Shown here: piece by piece, positions 6,691-12,976 of the stretch
How the letters are laid out: each line of letters opens with the position of its first letter
Position numbering within the stretch: the stretch's first letter is position 1
IMG/VR virus record: IMGVR_UViG_3300045996_000520
Span: 1-42,698 of that record
Strand: one strand, 5' to 3'
DNA: 42,698 nucleotides
DNA from: a virus
The notes under the pieces: generated by a model
Told to the model about the DNA's origin: nothing
The model's input: only the letters and a program-made list of their open reading frames with translations
Databases searched by the model: none
Translations under genes and position numbers: made by a program

Positions 6691-7630
6691 TAGAGATTTT
6701 TCGGCTAAATGGAAGCAACACGGCTCGCCAGTCGAAGTTGCTCAGGCGACCGGGCTAACGATCCGGCAGGTTTATAAGAGGCGCGCGGGCCTCGCAAAGA
6801 AAGGCGTCATCCTGTCGACCATCTCATCGCGCGGCATCGATACACCCCATTCCCCGGTGTTGCAGTTCGAGCGGCGCCGCAAGTTCACGGTCAAGGATGG
6901 CATCGTCGTCATCTTCTCAGACCCGCACTGGCTGCCGGATCATTCGACCACGGCGCACGATGCGCTCGAGACCGTTGTACGAAAGCTCAAGCCGGACGGC
7001 GTGATCTGTGGTGGCGATGCGGTCGACGGCGACACGATCTCACGCTATGACCCAACGCGCGGACACCACAAGCGGTTCAGCGTTCGCGAAGAACTCGACT
7101 GCGTCAAAGAGCATTTCGATTCGCTCGACAAGGTGATGGATAGAGCCTGCCCGAAGGCATTCCGGTCTTGGATACTAGGAAATCATGACGTAAGGCTTTC
7201 GCGCTTTGTAGCTACAAAAGCACCAGAGCTGGCGAACATGCCGTATGCACGCCTTGAAGAATGGGTGCCGCGCTGGCCGTTGTCGTGGACGGCTGAGATC
7301 AACAGCGGTACGGATGGAATGACTGTCGTTCGCCATCGCAACCAGGCCGGAATGCTACACCTCCAAGGCCAGAAGGCGGGCTGCCACTACGTTCACGGCC
7401 ACCTTCACAAACTCAACGTCCACACGCTCGCGACGTTCGCCGGGTTCCGCTACAGCGTCGATACTGGCTCGCTGGCTGATCCGGAAAGCGAAGGCTTCGA
7501 CTATGGCGAGGGTGGGCCCAATCACTGCCAGGGCTTCGCGGTGCTCACGTATCGCAACTACAAGTTGATGCTGCCGGAGCTCGCGTACGTTCAGGATGGA
7601 AAGGCGTACTTTCGAGGGGAGGCACTGTGA
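6671..7630 (+). CDS. Calcineurin-like metallophosphoesterase with N-terminal HTH-like segment
   Basis: The 319-residue protein starts at GTG 6671 preceded by AAGGTGAAGC. Residues 1-50 look like a helix-turn-helix segment (SPVEVAQATGLTIRQVYKRR). From about residue 70 it shows the metallophosphoesterase motifs in order: FSDPHW (D-x-H), GGDAVDG (GD), GNHD (GNH[D/E]) and GHLH near residue 245. These residues bind two metal ions and cleave phosphoester bonds; the substrate is unknown, with nucleic acid or a nucleotide likely. It lies at the end of the late operon after lysis genes, coupled to DUF3310 (GTGA). Confidence 0.85.
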   Translation: MPAKISDRDFSAKWKQHGSPVEVAQATGLTIRQVYKRRAGLAKKGVILSTISSRGIDTPHSPVLQFERRRKFTVKDGIVVIFSDPHWLPDHSTTAHDALETVVRKLKPDGVICGGDAVDGDTISRYDPTRGHHKRFSVREELDCVKEHFDSLDKVMDRACPKAFRSWILGNHDVRLSRFVATKAPELANMPYARLEEWVPRWPLSWTAEINSGTDGMTVVRHRNQAGMLHLQGQKAGCHYVHGHLHKLNVHTLATFAGFRYSVDTGSLADPESEGFDYGEGGPNHCQGFAVLTYRNYKLMLPELAYVQDGKAYFRGEAL

Positions 7631-7890
7631 GTCCGTTCACCGAACAGGTCGGCGGCGACCACTATAAGAACTTCGCCATTCAGCCGGCCGAGTTCCTGAG
7701 AGCCAACAAGGTGCCGCATCTCGAAGGCGAGATCATCTATCGCGTACTGCGACACTCGCAGAAGAACGGCCGAGAGGACCTGCAAAAGGCAATACACTCG
7801 CTCCAGCTGCTGATCGAGATGGACTATCCTACCGATCCTCAATCTCCAGCAGCCTCGACATCAACTGCTCCGCCTGCCTCTGCAGCCTAA
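7627..7890 (+). CDS. DUF3310 family protein
   Basis: The start is GTG 7627 overlapping the phosphoesterase stop. Residues 8-68 carry the DUF3310 pattern: GGDHYKNFAIQPAEFLRAN, a R-x-x-R-H-x-x-K-N-G segment and a helical KAIHSLQLLIE stretch. The family is widespread in phages and is described as nucleotide-kinase-like or of unknown function. The Pro/Ser/Ala-rich last 20 residues are probably disordered. It is the last plus-strand gene before the attachment region, and its 3' end overlaps convergent minus-strand genes. Confidence 0.85.
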   Translation: MSPFTEQVGGDHYKNFAIQPAEFLRANKVPHLEGEIIYRVLRHSQKNGREDLQKAIHSLQLLIEMDYPTDPQSPAASTSTAPPASAA

Positions 7891-7999
7891 CGGCTTCCTC
7901 CACCTTCCCCGCCTGCGATAGCTCGATCGCGCGTTCCAGTATCTCCCGGCACTGCAGGCTCAGCCTCACGTGCTCGGCTAGCTGGTCTTGTATATCCAT
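7829..7999 (-). CDS. Small helical protein overlapping the DUF3310 3' end (56 aa)
   Basis: A 56-codon frame from ATG 7999 to TAG 7829 encodes an acidic, amphipathic, helix-forming protein (REILERAIELSQAGKVEEAV and a QAEQLMSRLLEIED tail) that looks like a small coiled coil or one TPR-like hairpin. It overlaps the 3' part of another minus-strand frame (7887-8126) and 62 bp of the plus-strand DUF3310 gene. The ribosome site is weak, so translation may be coupled to the upstream minus-strand gene. Composition makes it convincing; function unknown. Confidence 0.5.
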   Translation of the reverse strand: MDIQDQLAEHVRLSLQCREILERAIELSQAGKVEEAVRLQRQAEQLMSRLLEIEDR

Positions 8000-8126
8000 C
8001 CTGGGAAGATTCGCACGGAATCCACTGCAGCGCCGTCTTGCACACCAGCGGCTCTCGCGGTTTGAAGTAGACCAGCACCAGCAGAGCTACCAGCAGTAGC
8101 CCCATCGTCCAGTTAAAGACCCGCAT
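7887..8126 (-). CDS. Small membrane-anchored protein next to attP (79 aa)
   Basis: ATG 8126 has an excellent ribosome site (GGAGG, 7 bases upstream). The product starts with a membrane segment (MGLLLVALLVLVYF, about residues 8-21), followed by a short cysteine-containing region and a charged, possibly disordered tail. The frame stays open upstream through the tRNA-derived attP, but that part is antisense tRNA sequence and is not included. The C-terminal third overlaps a different frame (7829-7999), so the true 3' end is less certain. Lying between attP and late genes, it would end up near one prophage end. Confidence 0.5.
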   Translation of the reverse strand: MRVFNWTMGLLLVALLVLVYFKPREPLVCKTALQWIPCESSQDGYTRPASRAREAEPAVPGDTGTRDRAIAGGEGGGSR

Positions 8127-8301
8127 TCCCCGCCCTCCATGACGGTGATCTGTAGTCAGATTGCCTATCGTCGCATCCCGTCCAAAACGAAAAGCCCGAC
8201 CTAACAGAATCAGACACATATATAGGTGTTGACTGGTCAAGGATTCTGGACGCTCCAAACCTCCTTTCTCTTTGTAATCAACGTCATGTAACAGATTGCA
8301 C

Positions 8302-8353
8302 CTACCGCCTCCTAAGCGGTAGGTCGCAGGTTCAACTCCTGCCGGGCGCACCA
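8302..8353 (+). other. attP: attP core: 3' half of a tRNA-Arg(CCU) gene
   Basis: The segment folds as the 3' part of a tRNA. Anticodon stem ACCGC/GCGGT (8304-8308, 8316-8320) encloses loop CTCCTAA with anticodon CCT. Variable loop AGGTC follows, then T arm GCAGG-TTCAACT-CCTGC (8326-8342), acceptor strand CGGGCGC, A, and encoded CCA (8351-8353). The 5' half is absent: no GCGCCCG acceptor strand or D arm lies upstream. A tRNA 3' half next to an integrase stop codon is the classic attP design. Integration would restore the host tRNA-Arg(CCU) gene. T7 follows at 8354-8360. Confidence 0.88.
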
Positions 8354-8358
8354 TTTTT

Positions 8359-9354
8359 TTATTCCTTCCGTCCAAAATCATTTGCTCTGTCCAATATCCT
8401 GAGCGCTTTCGATCGTTGCGGCAACCGTCGGTAGTGTTTACGCGTCACTCGAACATCACCGTGGCCGAGGCGGTCAGCGGCTTCTTGATCGGTGTCTGCT
8501 TCGCTTGCCGACTTCGCGCGGATGTCATGGAAGTGGAAGTCATCGACGAAGCCAGCGGCCTTGCATTTGCGTCGTAGACGTTGCCATTGGCTCTGGAAGC
8601 CGTTCGCAGTGTAGGGCTGCCCCTTGCGGTTACAGACCAGATAGCGCCTCACCTGCGGCCTCTCACGAAGCAGGGCTTGAACCGTCAAGCGAAGCTCGTC
8701 ATTCCATTCGACCAGCTGAAACTTGCCGGTCTTGCCGCGCTCGAACTGAATTCCTTCGTCGACGAGATGCCGGCGCTCCAGTGTTCTGATGGTGCCCTCA
8801 TCAATGCCGGTGATATACGAGATGTCCATCGCGTAGCCGATCATTGGTTGAGCTCGCTCGCGAACGAAAAGAAATGCCTCGTCGGTGACGTAATGGTCAC
8901 GGGCTTTCGATTCTGGAAACTTGAGCCCGAAGCATGGGTTCTCGTGCTTGATCACTCCGTCCTGACGGGCGAAGGTGAGCATCGCAGATAAGCAACGCAC
9001 CTCCTTCTTTGCCTGCTCGATCTCGCCTCTAGCGCGCCAGTAACGCCACACGTGATGCGGCTCAATGTCTGCGGGGCGCATGTGGCCGAACGTGGGCTCG
9101 AGCATCGACCATTCCTGCCGGCGATTCTTCTGTGTCTTGGCTGCCTTCTTGTGCAGCTCCGCTATCTGATACCTCGCCCACAGTGCCGACACCGTTTCTG
9201 TAGCGTCGGCGCCCTCAACGATCTTCGCCCAGGTCTTCAGGCCATCGGGTAGGGCGATCCATTCCTCAGTTCCTGGCTTGACGTAGTAGAGCTTCCCGCG
9301 CCGCTCGTACACCCGTGGTGGAAGGTGTTTGTTCTTGCGTCGGTTGCGCCCCAT
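8359..9354 (-). CDS. int: Tyrosine recombinase (attP-proximal integrase), first catalytic Arg absent
   Basis: The 331-residue protein has a basic N-terminal segment, a SAM-like core-binding domain (about 50-145) and a tyrosine-recombinase catalytic domain. Visible catalytic residues are Lys208 (GKTGK), His276-Asp-Ile-Arg279, His298 (LGHGD) and Tyr308 (RKHYRR). The position of the first catalytic Arg, normally in T-G-x-R-x-G, reads TGIDEGTI with Asp185. That loss should impair strand cleavage in a typical enzyme. The gene ends 6 bp from attP, as usual for the enzyme using it. It starts at an ATG overlapping the DUF4224 stop (TAATG). Confidence 0.85.
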   Translation of the reverse strand: MGRNRRKNKHLPPRVYERRGKLYYVKPGTEEWIALPDGLKTWAKIVEGADATETVSALWARYQIAELHKKAAKTQKNRRQEWSMLEPTFGHMRPADIEPHHVWRYWRARGEIEQAKKEVRCLSAMLTFARQDGVIKHENPCFGLKFPESKARDHYVTDEAFLFVRERAQPMIGYAMDISYITGIDEGTIRTLERRHLVDEGIQFERGKTGKFQLVEWNDELRLTVQALLRERPQVRRYLVCNRKGQPYTANGFQSQWQRLRRKCKAAGFVDDFHFHDIRAKSASEADTDQEAADRLGHGDVRVTRKHYRRLPQRSKALRILDRANDFGRKE

Positions 9355-9572
9355 TAGCCTGCTCTCCTGACTTTCGTGAAGTCAGGCTCGGTGCGGCGTT
9401 CAGTCGTCCGAGCCTTCATCGCGCTGAGAGCATCGCGCGATACCCGGATCTTGTTCAACCCATTGCGGTAGCACTTGATCCCGTTGTCGGTGAGCCAACG
9501 CTGCTGAGCAGTAGGACGGACGTACCCGGTCAGGTCGCGAAGTTCGTCATCTGAGAGCCACGGTTGCGTCAT
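9354..9572 (-). CDS. DUF4224 family protein, candidate excisionase
   Basis: The 72-residue protein begins MTQPWLSDDELRDLTGYVRP with a QQRWL motif, the pattern of DUF4224. This family of small phage proteins is usually encoded just upstream of a tyrosine integrase. The middle (IRVSRDALSAM) fits a winged-helix DNA-binding fold. Its stop overlaps the integrase start (TAATG), so the two are co-translated. A role as recombination directionality factor is suggested by size and position, not shown. Confidence 0.75.
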   Translation of the reverse strand: MTQPWLSDDELRDLTGYVRPTAQQRWLTDNGIKCYRNGLNKIRVSRDALSAMKARTTERRTEPDFTKVRRAG

Positions 9573-9575
9573 AAT

Positions 9576-9662
9576 TTACAGAAGACAAAGCTTTGCCCTT
9601 TTCCCCGTGATCCCATCTAGGGATGAGCCTTCTCGGCTCCGGGTACTCTGCGTTCCCCGCAT
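9576..9662 (-). CDS. Possible short leader ORF (28 aa)
   Basis: ATG 9662 is preceded by GAGAGGAATCAAGC, a good ribosome site, and the frame ends 3 bp before the DUF4224 start. The product is basic and Ser/Arg-rich with no recognised motif. It may be a leader peptide or simply a chance frame. The 161 bp between it and the upstream recombinase stop (9663-9823) hold no other convincing gene. Confidence 0.22.
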   Translation of the reverse strand: MRGTQSTRSREGSSLDGITGKRAKLCLL

Positions 9663-9823
9663 GCTTGATTCCTCTCGGATCACGGGCCAGGTCGCAATGG
9701 GCTCAGCGTTGCCTGAATTGTTTTCAAATACCTGCGGAGCGCATGACTTCTCTACAAGGCGCTGCTTTTTTGACGGGCGGGCACAGCACGGAGCCCCACG
9801 AACTTTCGCGCGTCGGGCGGCTG

Positions 9824-10645
9824 TTACATCAGCGGATCGGTCGTCTCTATCCCTCTCCGATAAACGCGGCGCGTCATCTGGAGCGAGCTGTGACCAAGGA
9901 GCTTGGAGGCTTCCTCGATCGTCTTGCATTTGGTCGCGCACATCGCGCGGATGTCGTGGAACGTAAAGCGCGCATTTCCGCTGGCCACCCAACGGCGCAT
10001 CTGTCTTTGCCAGATCGAGCGAAATCCATCCGGCGTATATGGAACGCCGCTCTCGTTGAGGATCACCACATCGCGCGGGTTTCCCTTCGCAGGCAGAGCG
10101 GAACACTTGCCGAGAATCTTTTTCAGCGCGGGCGTCAGCGTGATCGCAAGGCGTTTCCCAGTCTTGCCTTGCTGGATATGCCACGCACCGTCTCTGATCG
10201 TGTCCCAGCGCAAACCAAGCAAGTCGCCCTGGCGCTGGCCGGTGATGAGAGCGAGATCCATCGCGAGCTGTACGCGATACGGGGCCGACGCTCTGAATGC
10301 GTTGAATTCCTCGTCCGTCACGAGCCTGTCGCGCGGCTTCGACGGATGTCGCCACACATCGCGGCAGACGTTCCGGTCTAGCCAGTACCAGCGCTGCACG
10401 GCTTGGGAAAATGCCGCGGACAGCACCGCTAGCATCTTGTTGCGGTTCTGCTTGCCGCGCCCAGGAACCTCGATGAACTCGCAGAAGTCTCTCGGCTTGA
10501 GTTCCGCCGCATCCCGCTCGCCGAACCAGCGGCGCAGATGTGCGATGTGTTTGTGATAGTCCCGCTGTGTCGTTGGCGCCAGATCGGCGAAGCAGTCGCG
10601 GGTGTAACGGTCGAGAATTCGATTGACTGTGTAGCACTCTTGCAT
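9824..10645 (-). CDS. Second tyrosine recombinase with complete catalytic set
   Basis: The 273-residue enzyme, counted from ATG 10645, carries the full tyrosine-recombinase signature: Arg138 (TGQRQGD), Lys161 (GKTGK), His230-Asp-Ile-Arg233, His252 (LGHSS) and Tyr262 (VYRRG). The N-terminal core-binding domain spans about residues 10-95. A GTG at 10687 would add 14 residues but crosses a hairpin. It shares GKTGK and HDIRA segments with the 331-aa integrase, so the two belong to one broad subfamily. It lies 179 bp upstream of the start codon of the DUF4224-integrase pair on the same strand. It could be the active integrase, a resolvase, or a remnant of another element. Confidence 0.88.
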   Translation of the reverse strand: MQECYTVNRILDRYTRDCFADLAPTTQRDYHKHIAHLRRWFGERDAAELKPRDFCEFIEVPGRGKQNRNKMLAVLSAAFSQAVQRWYWLDRNVCRDVWRHPSKPRDRLVTDEEFNAFRASAPYRVQLAMDLALITGQRQGDLLGLRWDTIRDGAWHIQQGKTGKRLAITLTPALKKILGKCSALPAKGNPRDVVILNESGVPYTPDGFRSIWQRQMRRWVASGNARFTFHDIRAMCATKCKTIEEASKLLGHSSLQMTRRVYRRGIETTDPLM

Positions 10646-10674
10646 ACCTGTAAAGGTATACAGTGGAAACACTG
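10644..10674 (-). promoter_or_regulatory. Inverted repeats over the start of the second recombinase
   Basis: Two perfect inverted repeats abut here. ATACCT-GTAA-AGGTAT (10644-10659) overlaps the ATG at 10645, and CAGTG-GAAA-CACTG (10661-10674) has a GAAA tetraloop. On the RNA they could occlude the ribosome site; as DNA, the first looks like an operator. Neither resembles the CACC-N4-GGTG immunity operators, so independent control of this recombinase is suggested. Confidence 0.4.
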
Positions 10675-10856
10675 TGCTGTTGATCACTCAACATATTGCT
10701 GAGGTCTTTTTTCTCGACCCACGTGCAAGATGCGCCAGCGCCTGAATCGCGTGTCATCACAGTGCATGCTTCACGGCAATGCAATTCACACTCGCCGGCA
10801 TACTCGAACGAGTAGCCAGTAGCGCTGCGGAAGATCATGACGAGGGCGTAGATCAT
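10646..10856 (-). other. 5' part of a small coupled ORF that lacks a natural end
   Basis: ATG 10856 lies within the stop of the preceding gene (ATGA), like other true genes of this operon. The first 50 or so codons look genuine: a hydrophobic MIYALVMIF start, then three cysteines and CTWVEKK, a pattern seen in small phage proteins. The frame, however, stays open for 426 codons through the recombinase gene in another frame, which is not credible. I infer that the original 3' end was lost, probably when the recombinase segment joined here. Confidence 0.4.
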
Positions 10857-11023
10857 TTCTTTTTGTACGCCGCTTTGCAGTATGGCGGAAGATAGCCACG
10901 AGCCTTCGCCAGCGCTCGCGAGTCAGGCGCAATCGGCCTTCCTTTCTCATCCATGCACGCTAGTACAAACTCGTCGAATGCTTCCGACAGTTTGCGCAGT
11001 GCGATCTCTTCGACTGTTTTCAT
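10853..11023 (-). CDS. Small hypothetical phage protein (56 aa)
   Basis: This 56-residue basic protein starts at ATG 11023. It has a helical N-terminal half (VEEIALRKLSEAFDEFVLAC) and a Lys-rich end (YCKAAYKKK). A tight ATGA overlap with the next frame and operon position support it. Function unknown. Confidence 0.6.
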   Translation of the reverse strand: MKTVEEIALRKLSEAFDEFVLACMDEKGRPIAPDSRALAKARGYLPPYCKAAYKKK

Positions 11024-11041
11024 GCGTGTCCTTCTGCGCTG

Positions 11042-11224
11042 TTACCTGGTCTGTTTTTCGCGCTCTTCCATTTCGCGAACTGCTGCATTCACCGCGTACT
11101 GAAGATCGCGCAGCGCTTCCTGATTCTTGACTGTGATCGACTCCTTGACCGAGTCGTTGTGGTGAACATCGAACTGCCACCATCCATAACCGGATACTTG
11201 AATCTGACCAACTCGCTTATCCAT
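11042..11224 (-). CDS. Small hypothetical phage protein (60 aa)
   Basis: ATG 11224 is preceded by GGGAGTGAGCA. The product has a beta-type first half (QIQVSGYGWWQFDV) and a charged helical second half (REMEEREKQ). It overlaps the previous gene by 8 bp. Unrecognised; probably an early accessory protein. Confidence 0.65.
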   Translation of the reverse strand: MDKRVGQIQVSGYGWWQFDVHHNDSVKESITVKNQEALRDLQYAVNAAVREMEEREKQTR

Positions 11225-11519
11225 TGCTCACTCCCGTCGGTTGTGCCGTTCGCTCAAGGTACTGAGCCGCGCGTCTCATCGTTTCGCAGACAATCGGTTT
11301 CGCGCTCACCGACGACATCGCCGCATAAAGAGCGCCGGCTAACTCATTCGCCTCAGTAGGAGCCGTGCTCGGTTCTTGTGCTGGCTTAAGCCACTCAATG
11401 AAGGCTGCGACGTCTTTCGCATCCAGCGCGATGCGCCAGCCGTTCGGACTGTCCTGCATGCAGATGTCGCCTGTCTCGTGGACGAAGGCGATGAAGTTCT
11501 CTCGCTCGAAGTCGCTCAT
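11217..11519 (-). CDS. Hypothetical phage protein (100 aa)
   Basis: The start is ATG 11519, within the stop of the preceding small membrane gene (ATGA). Residues 1-45 (DFERENFIAFVHETGDICMQ, then a NGWRIALDAKDVAAFIEWLK segment) look like a small mixed alpha/beta domain. The second half is helical. No family is recognised. Confidence 0.65.
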   Translation of the reverse strand: MSDFERENFIAFVHETGDICMQDSPNGWRIALDAKDVAAFIEWLKPAQEPSTAPTEANELAGALYAAMSSVSAKPIVCETMRRAAQYLERTAQPTGVSNG

Positions 11520-11662
11520 GGCGTACCTGGGTTTGTGTTGCCACCTGTGATCTTTCGCAATGCCCACGGCAGCAATATCGCGAACGTGACGTACAGAGTG
11601 CACCCCGCCATATAGAGCACGACGGCGTAGTACATCACGATGAATACGGCAAGCTTAGTCAT
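11516..11662 (-). CDS. Small membrane protein (48 aa)
   Basis: ATG 11662 is preceded by AGGAGGGAGCTGACCA, one of the strongest ribosome sites in the operon. The product is almost all hydrophobic: LAVFIVMYYAVVLYMAG and YVTFAILLPWAL, with a short polar tail, so one or two membrane spans. Its stop overlaps the next start. Unknown role; small early membrane proteins often block superinfection or sense infection. Confidence 0.65.
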   Translation of the reverse strand: MTKLAVFIVMYYAVVLYMAGCTLYVTFAILLPWALRKITGGNTNPGTP

Positions 11663-11690
11663 TGGTCAGCTCCCTCCTGAGGAATAGCTC

Positions 11691-11846
11691 TCACGCGAAC
11701 GTGCCGCGTTTGGGTTTATCGAAAGACTCACCGTCGCACTTTTCGCAGACCCACCCAACGCGCGATAGGTACTGCCACCATATGTGACGGCAGTAGCGCC
11801 TCGGAGGTCGAAGCGGTTTTCGCAACCCTGGGGTTGGCCAAATCAT
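11691..11846 (-). CDS. Small putative zinc-binding protein (51 aa)
   Basis: ATG 11846 has GGAG 7 bases upstream and lies in the stop of the preceding gene (ATGA). It is basic, with YCRHIWWQYL and VCEKCDG giving a C-x2-C plus C/H pair suited to zinc. Unrecognised. An upstream in-frame start at 11894 is less likely because it lies inside the previous gene. Confidence 0.55.
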   Translation of the reverse strand: MIWPTPGLRKPLRPPRRYCRHIWWQYLSRVGWVCEKCDGESFDKPKRGTFA

Positions 11847-12019
11847 GTAGCCGCTCCGGGTGGAGGATCTAGTTCGAACTCTGCGACGTCCCATTCCAGG
11901 GATGGATGGGCCTCCCGATCAGCCTCGCACGCAGCCTGGGCTGCCTCGTAGTTCGAGTAGATGCCGATGATTGCGAACCCCTCGTAATCGAGCTCGCGCT
12001 TCGCGACGTAGACCTTCAT
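11843..12019 (-). CDS. Small hypothetical phage protein (58 aa)
   Basis: The frame ATG 12019 to TGA 11843 encodes an acidic protein with KVYVAKRELDYEGFAIIGIY at the start and a helical YEAAQAACEADREAHPS middle. This pattern is common in small phage early proteins of unknown function. The stop overlaps the next start (ATGA). Confidence 0.65.
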   Translation of the reverse strand: MKVYVAKRELDYEGFAIIGIYSNYEAAQAACEADREAHPSLEWDVAEFELDPPPGAAT

Positions 12020-12035
12020 GTCGTACTACCTTCGT

Positions 12036-12161
12036 TCAGATGTCCTGACCTTCGACACAGCGTTTGTGCGCATCCCATCCGGTCCAGTAGCCATGCGCGG
12101 CGCCGGCCCACCAGACGAACACCCAGCTGAGAATTACCAGAGAGATTTGGACGCCGCTCAT
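12036..12161 (-). CDS. Small membrane protein (41 aa)
   Basis: Starting at ATG 12161 with GAGG upstream, the 41-residue product has one Trp-rich membrane segment (VQISLVILSWVFVWWAGAA) and a polar C-terminus. Unrecognised; another of several tiny membrane proteins in this operon. Confidence 0.55.
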   Translation of the reverse strand: MSGVQISLVILSWVFVWWAGAAHGYWTGWDAHKRCVEGQDI

Positions 12162-12181
12162 GCTCAGTTCTACCTCACGGG

Positions 12182-12382
12182 CTAGCCGATAGCCGAAAGC
12201 TTCGGAGTGTCTGCGGTCATGTCCTCGATAACCGCCGCCGACAGCTTCTGTATGGCCCATGTCATCGCGAGCTGACATGCCTCGCGACACGAGGCCCCCT
12301 CGAACTCGAATCCGTCGACGTGAACGTGGCCGTCTGACCTGATCGTGACGGAGCCTTCAGAAATCATTTTCGGCCAAGGCAT
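12182..12382 (-). CDS. Small hypothetical phage protein (66 aa)
   Basis: The start at 12382 is chosen because GGAG lies 7 bases upstream; an ATG two codons earlier overlaps the site. The product shows VTIRSDGHVHVDGFEFEG, a small beta-hairpin pattern, then a Cys-containing helix (CREACQLAMTWAIQKL). Seen in many phage early operons in my recollection, but without a function. Confidence 0.65.
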   Translation of the reverse strand: MPWPKMISEGSVTIRSDGHVHVDGFEFEGASCREACQLAMTWAIQKLSAAVIEDMTADTPKLSAIG

Positions 12383-12418
12383 TCTCATCTCCTGTAGCTG
12401 GGTTGCAATTCGGAACTG

Positions 12419-12547
12419 TCATTCAAAAGGCGGGCAGGGCCGACACGTCTTCGGGCGCGTGCTGCCACCGATGGGCCTCGTTAGCCCGGGTATAACGTGA
12501 GTGCAGACGAGGCGCGCCGTACTCACAACCACTTGCCCATTGAACAT
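12419..12547 (-). CDS. Possible small Cys-containing protein (42 aa)
   Basis: The frame ATG 12547 to TGA 12419 follows the 39-aa membrane protein gene after 5 bp. It is basic and Pro-rich and ends TCRPCPPFE with a C-x2-C pair. The ribosome site is weak. Position in a tight gene series favours it; sequence alone is not convincing. Confidence 0.4.
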   Translation of the reverse strand: MFNGQVVVSTARLVCTHVIPGLTRPIGGSTRPKTCRPCPPFE

Positions 12548-12552
12548 CTTCG

Positions 12553-12672
12553 TCACTCGCAGTTGTGCAGGCCGTAAAGAACACGCCCACGCTCGAACAT
12601 ATCGACGATCCACGCCCAGACGTATCCGGCTCCCAGGAACGGCAGGGACAGAAAGAATTTCATCCAACTCAT
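12553..12672 (-). CDS. Small membrane protein (39 aa)
   Basis: ATG 12672 lies in the stop of the preceding gene (ATGA). The 39-residue product is one membrane segment (MKFFLSLPFLGAGYVWAWIVDMF) with a short basic tail. Unrecognised. Confidence 0.55.
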   Translation of the reverse strand: MSWMKFFLSLPFLGAGYVWAWIVDMFERGRVLYGLHNCE

Positions 12673-12890
12673 CGCGCTACTTCCTTGCCCAGAGCGAGCT
12701 CGGCTGCGATGCAATCAACAAGCGCGCCGTAGCAGAATCCGCCCATGTCGGTCTCGTGCTGGTCGGTGCCGCCGCGGAATGCGATGCGGATAACCTCGTC
12801 GGGGCCGCAGCCATATGGCGCCTTGAAGATCGCTGTGGCGATTCTCTCGGCCAGTTCTCGATGTTGTTTCTTCATGTCGCTGAGTTCCAT
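12669..12890 (-). CDS. Hypothetical phage protein (73 aa)
   Basis: The start at 12890 is uncertain (12875 is an alternative); the longer frame to 13019 would run through a hairpin and the preceding gene. The product has a helical KKQHRELAERIATAIF start, then APYGCGPDEVIRIAFRGG and a Cys-containing C-terminal helix. Unrecognised, but of the type common in phage early operons. Confidence 0.6.
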   Translation of the reverse strand: MELSDMKKQHRELAERIATAIFKAPYGCGPDEVIRIAFRGGTDQHETDMGGFCYGALVDCIAAELALGKEVAR

Positions 12891-12899
12891 TAGAGAGCA

Positions 12900-12969
12900 G
12901 CTCGCTTGCACGGCAATGGACTCTCCACCGAGCGAAAGCCCACCTGGCGGCTCGTCCGTGCAAGCGAGC
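12900..12969 (-). other. Long-range perfect inverted repeat between two early genes
   Basis: GCTCGCTTGCACGG (12900-12913) is repeated in exact inverted form at 12956-12969, enclosing 42 bases. It lies in one of the few gaps of a very tightly packed operon, between the 96-aa and 73-aa genes. As RNA it would form a 14-bp stem. There is no following U run, so an attenuator, processing site or small structured RNA is more likely than a terminator. Confidence 0.5.
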
Positions 12970-12976
12970 GCCCGCA

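Noticed and set aside
8280-8353. A complete tRNA-Arg gene
   Set aside because: No 5' acceptor strand, D stem or D loop lies upstream of the anticodon arm; only the 3' half is present, as expected of attP.
7887-8381. 164-aa minus-strand ORF starting MILDGRNKKMVRPAGVEPATYR
   Set aside because: The first third is the antisense translation of the tRNA 3' half (the RPAGVEPATYRLGG pattern is a known sign of this). Only the part from ATG 8126 has a ribosome site and was kept.
9735-9774. Intrinsic terminator on the plus strand (AGCGC...GCGCT then T6)
   Set aside because: The stem is only 5 bp with a loop of 18 and no plus-strand gene leads into it.
9623-10556. Long plus-strand ORFs of 217-252 aa opposite the second recombinase
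   Set aside because: They are antisense shadows of a gene with a complete catalytic motif set and have no ribosome sites.
9576-10856. 426-aa minus-strand ORF spanning the second recombinase
   Set aside because: Beyond about codon 60 it is another frame of the recombinase gene and is Arg/Ser-rich without domain logic.
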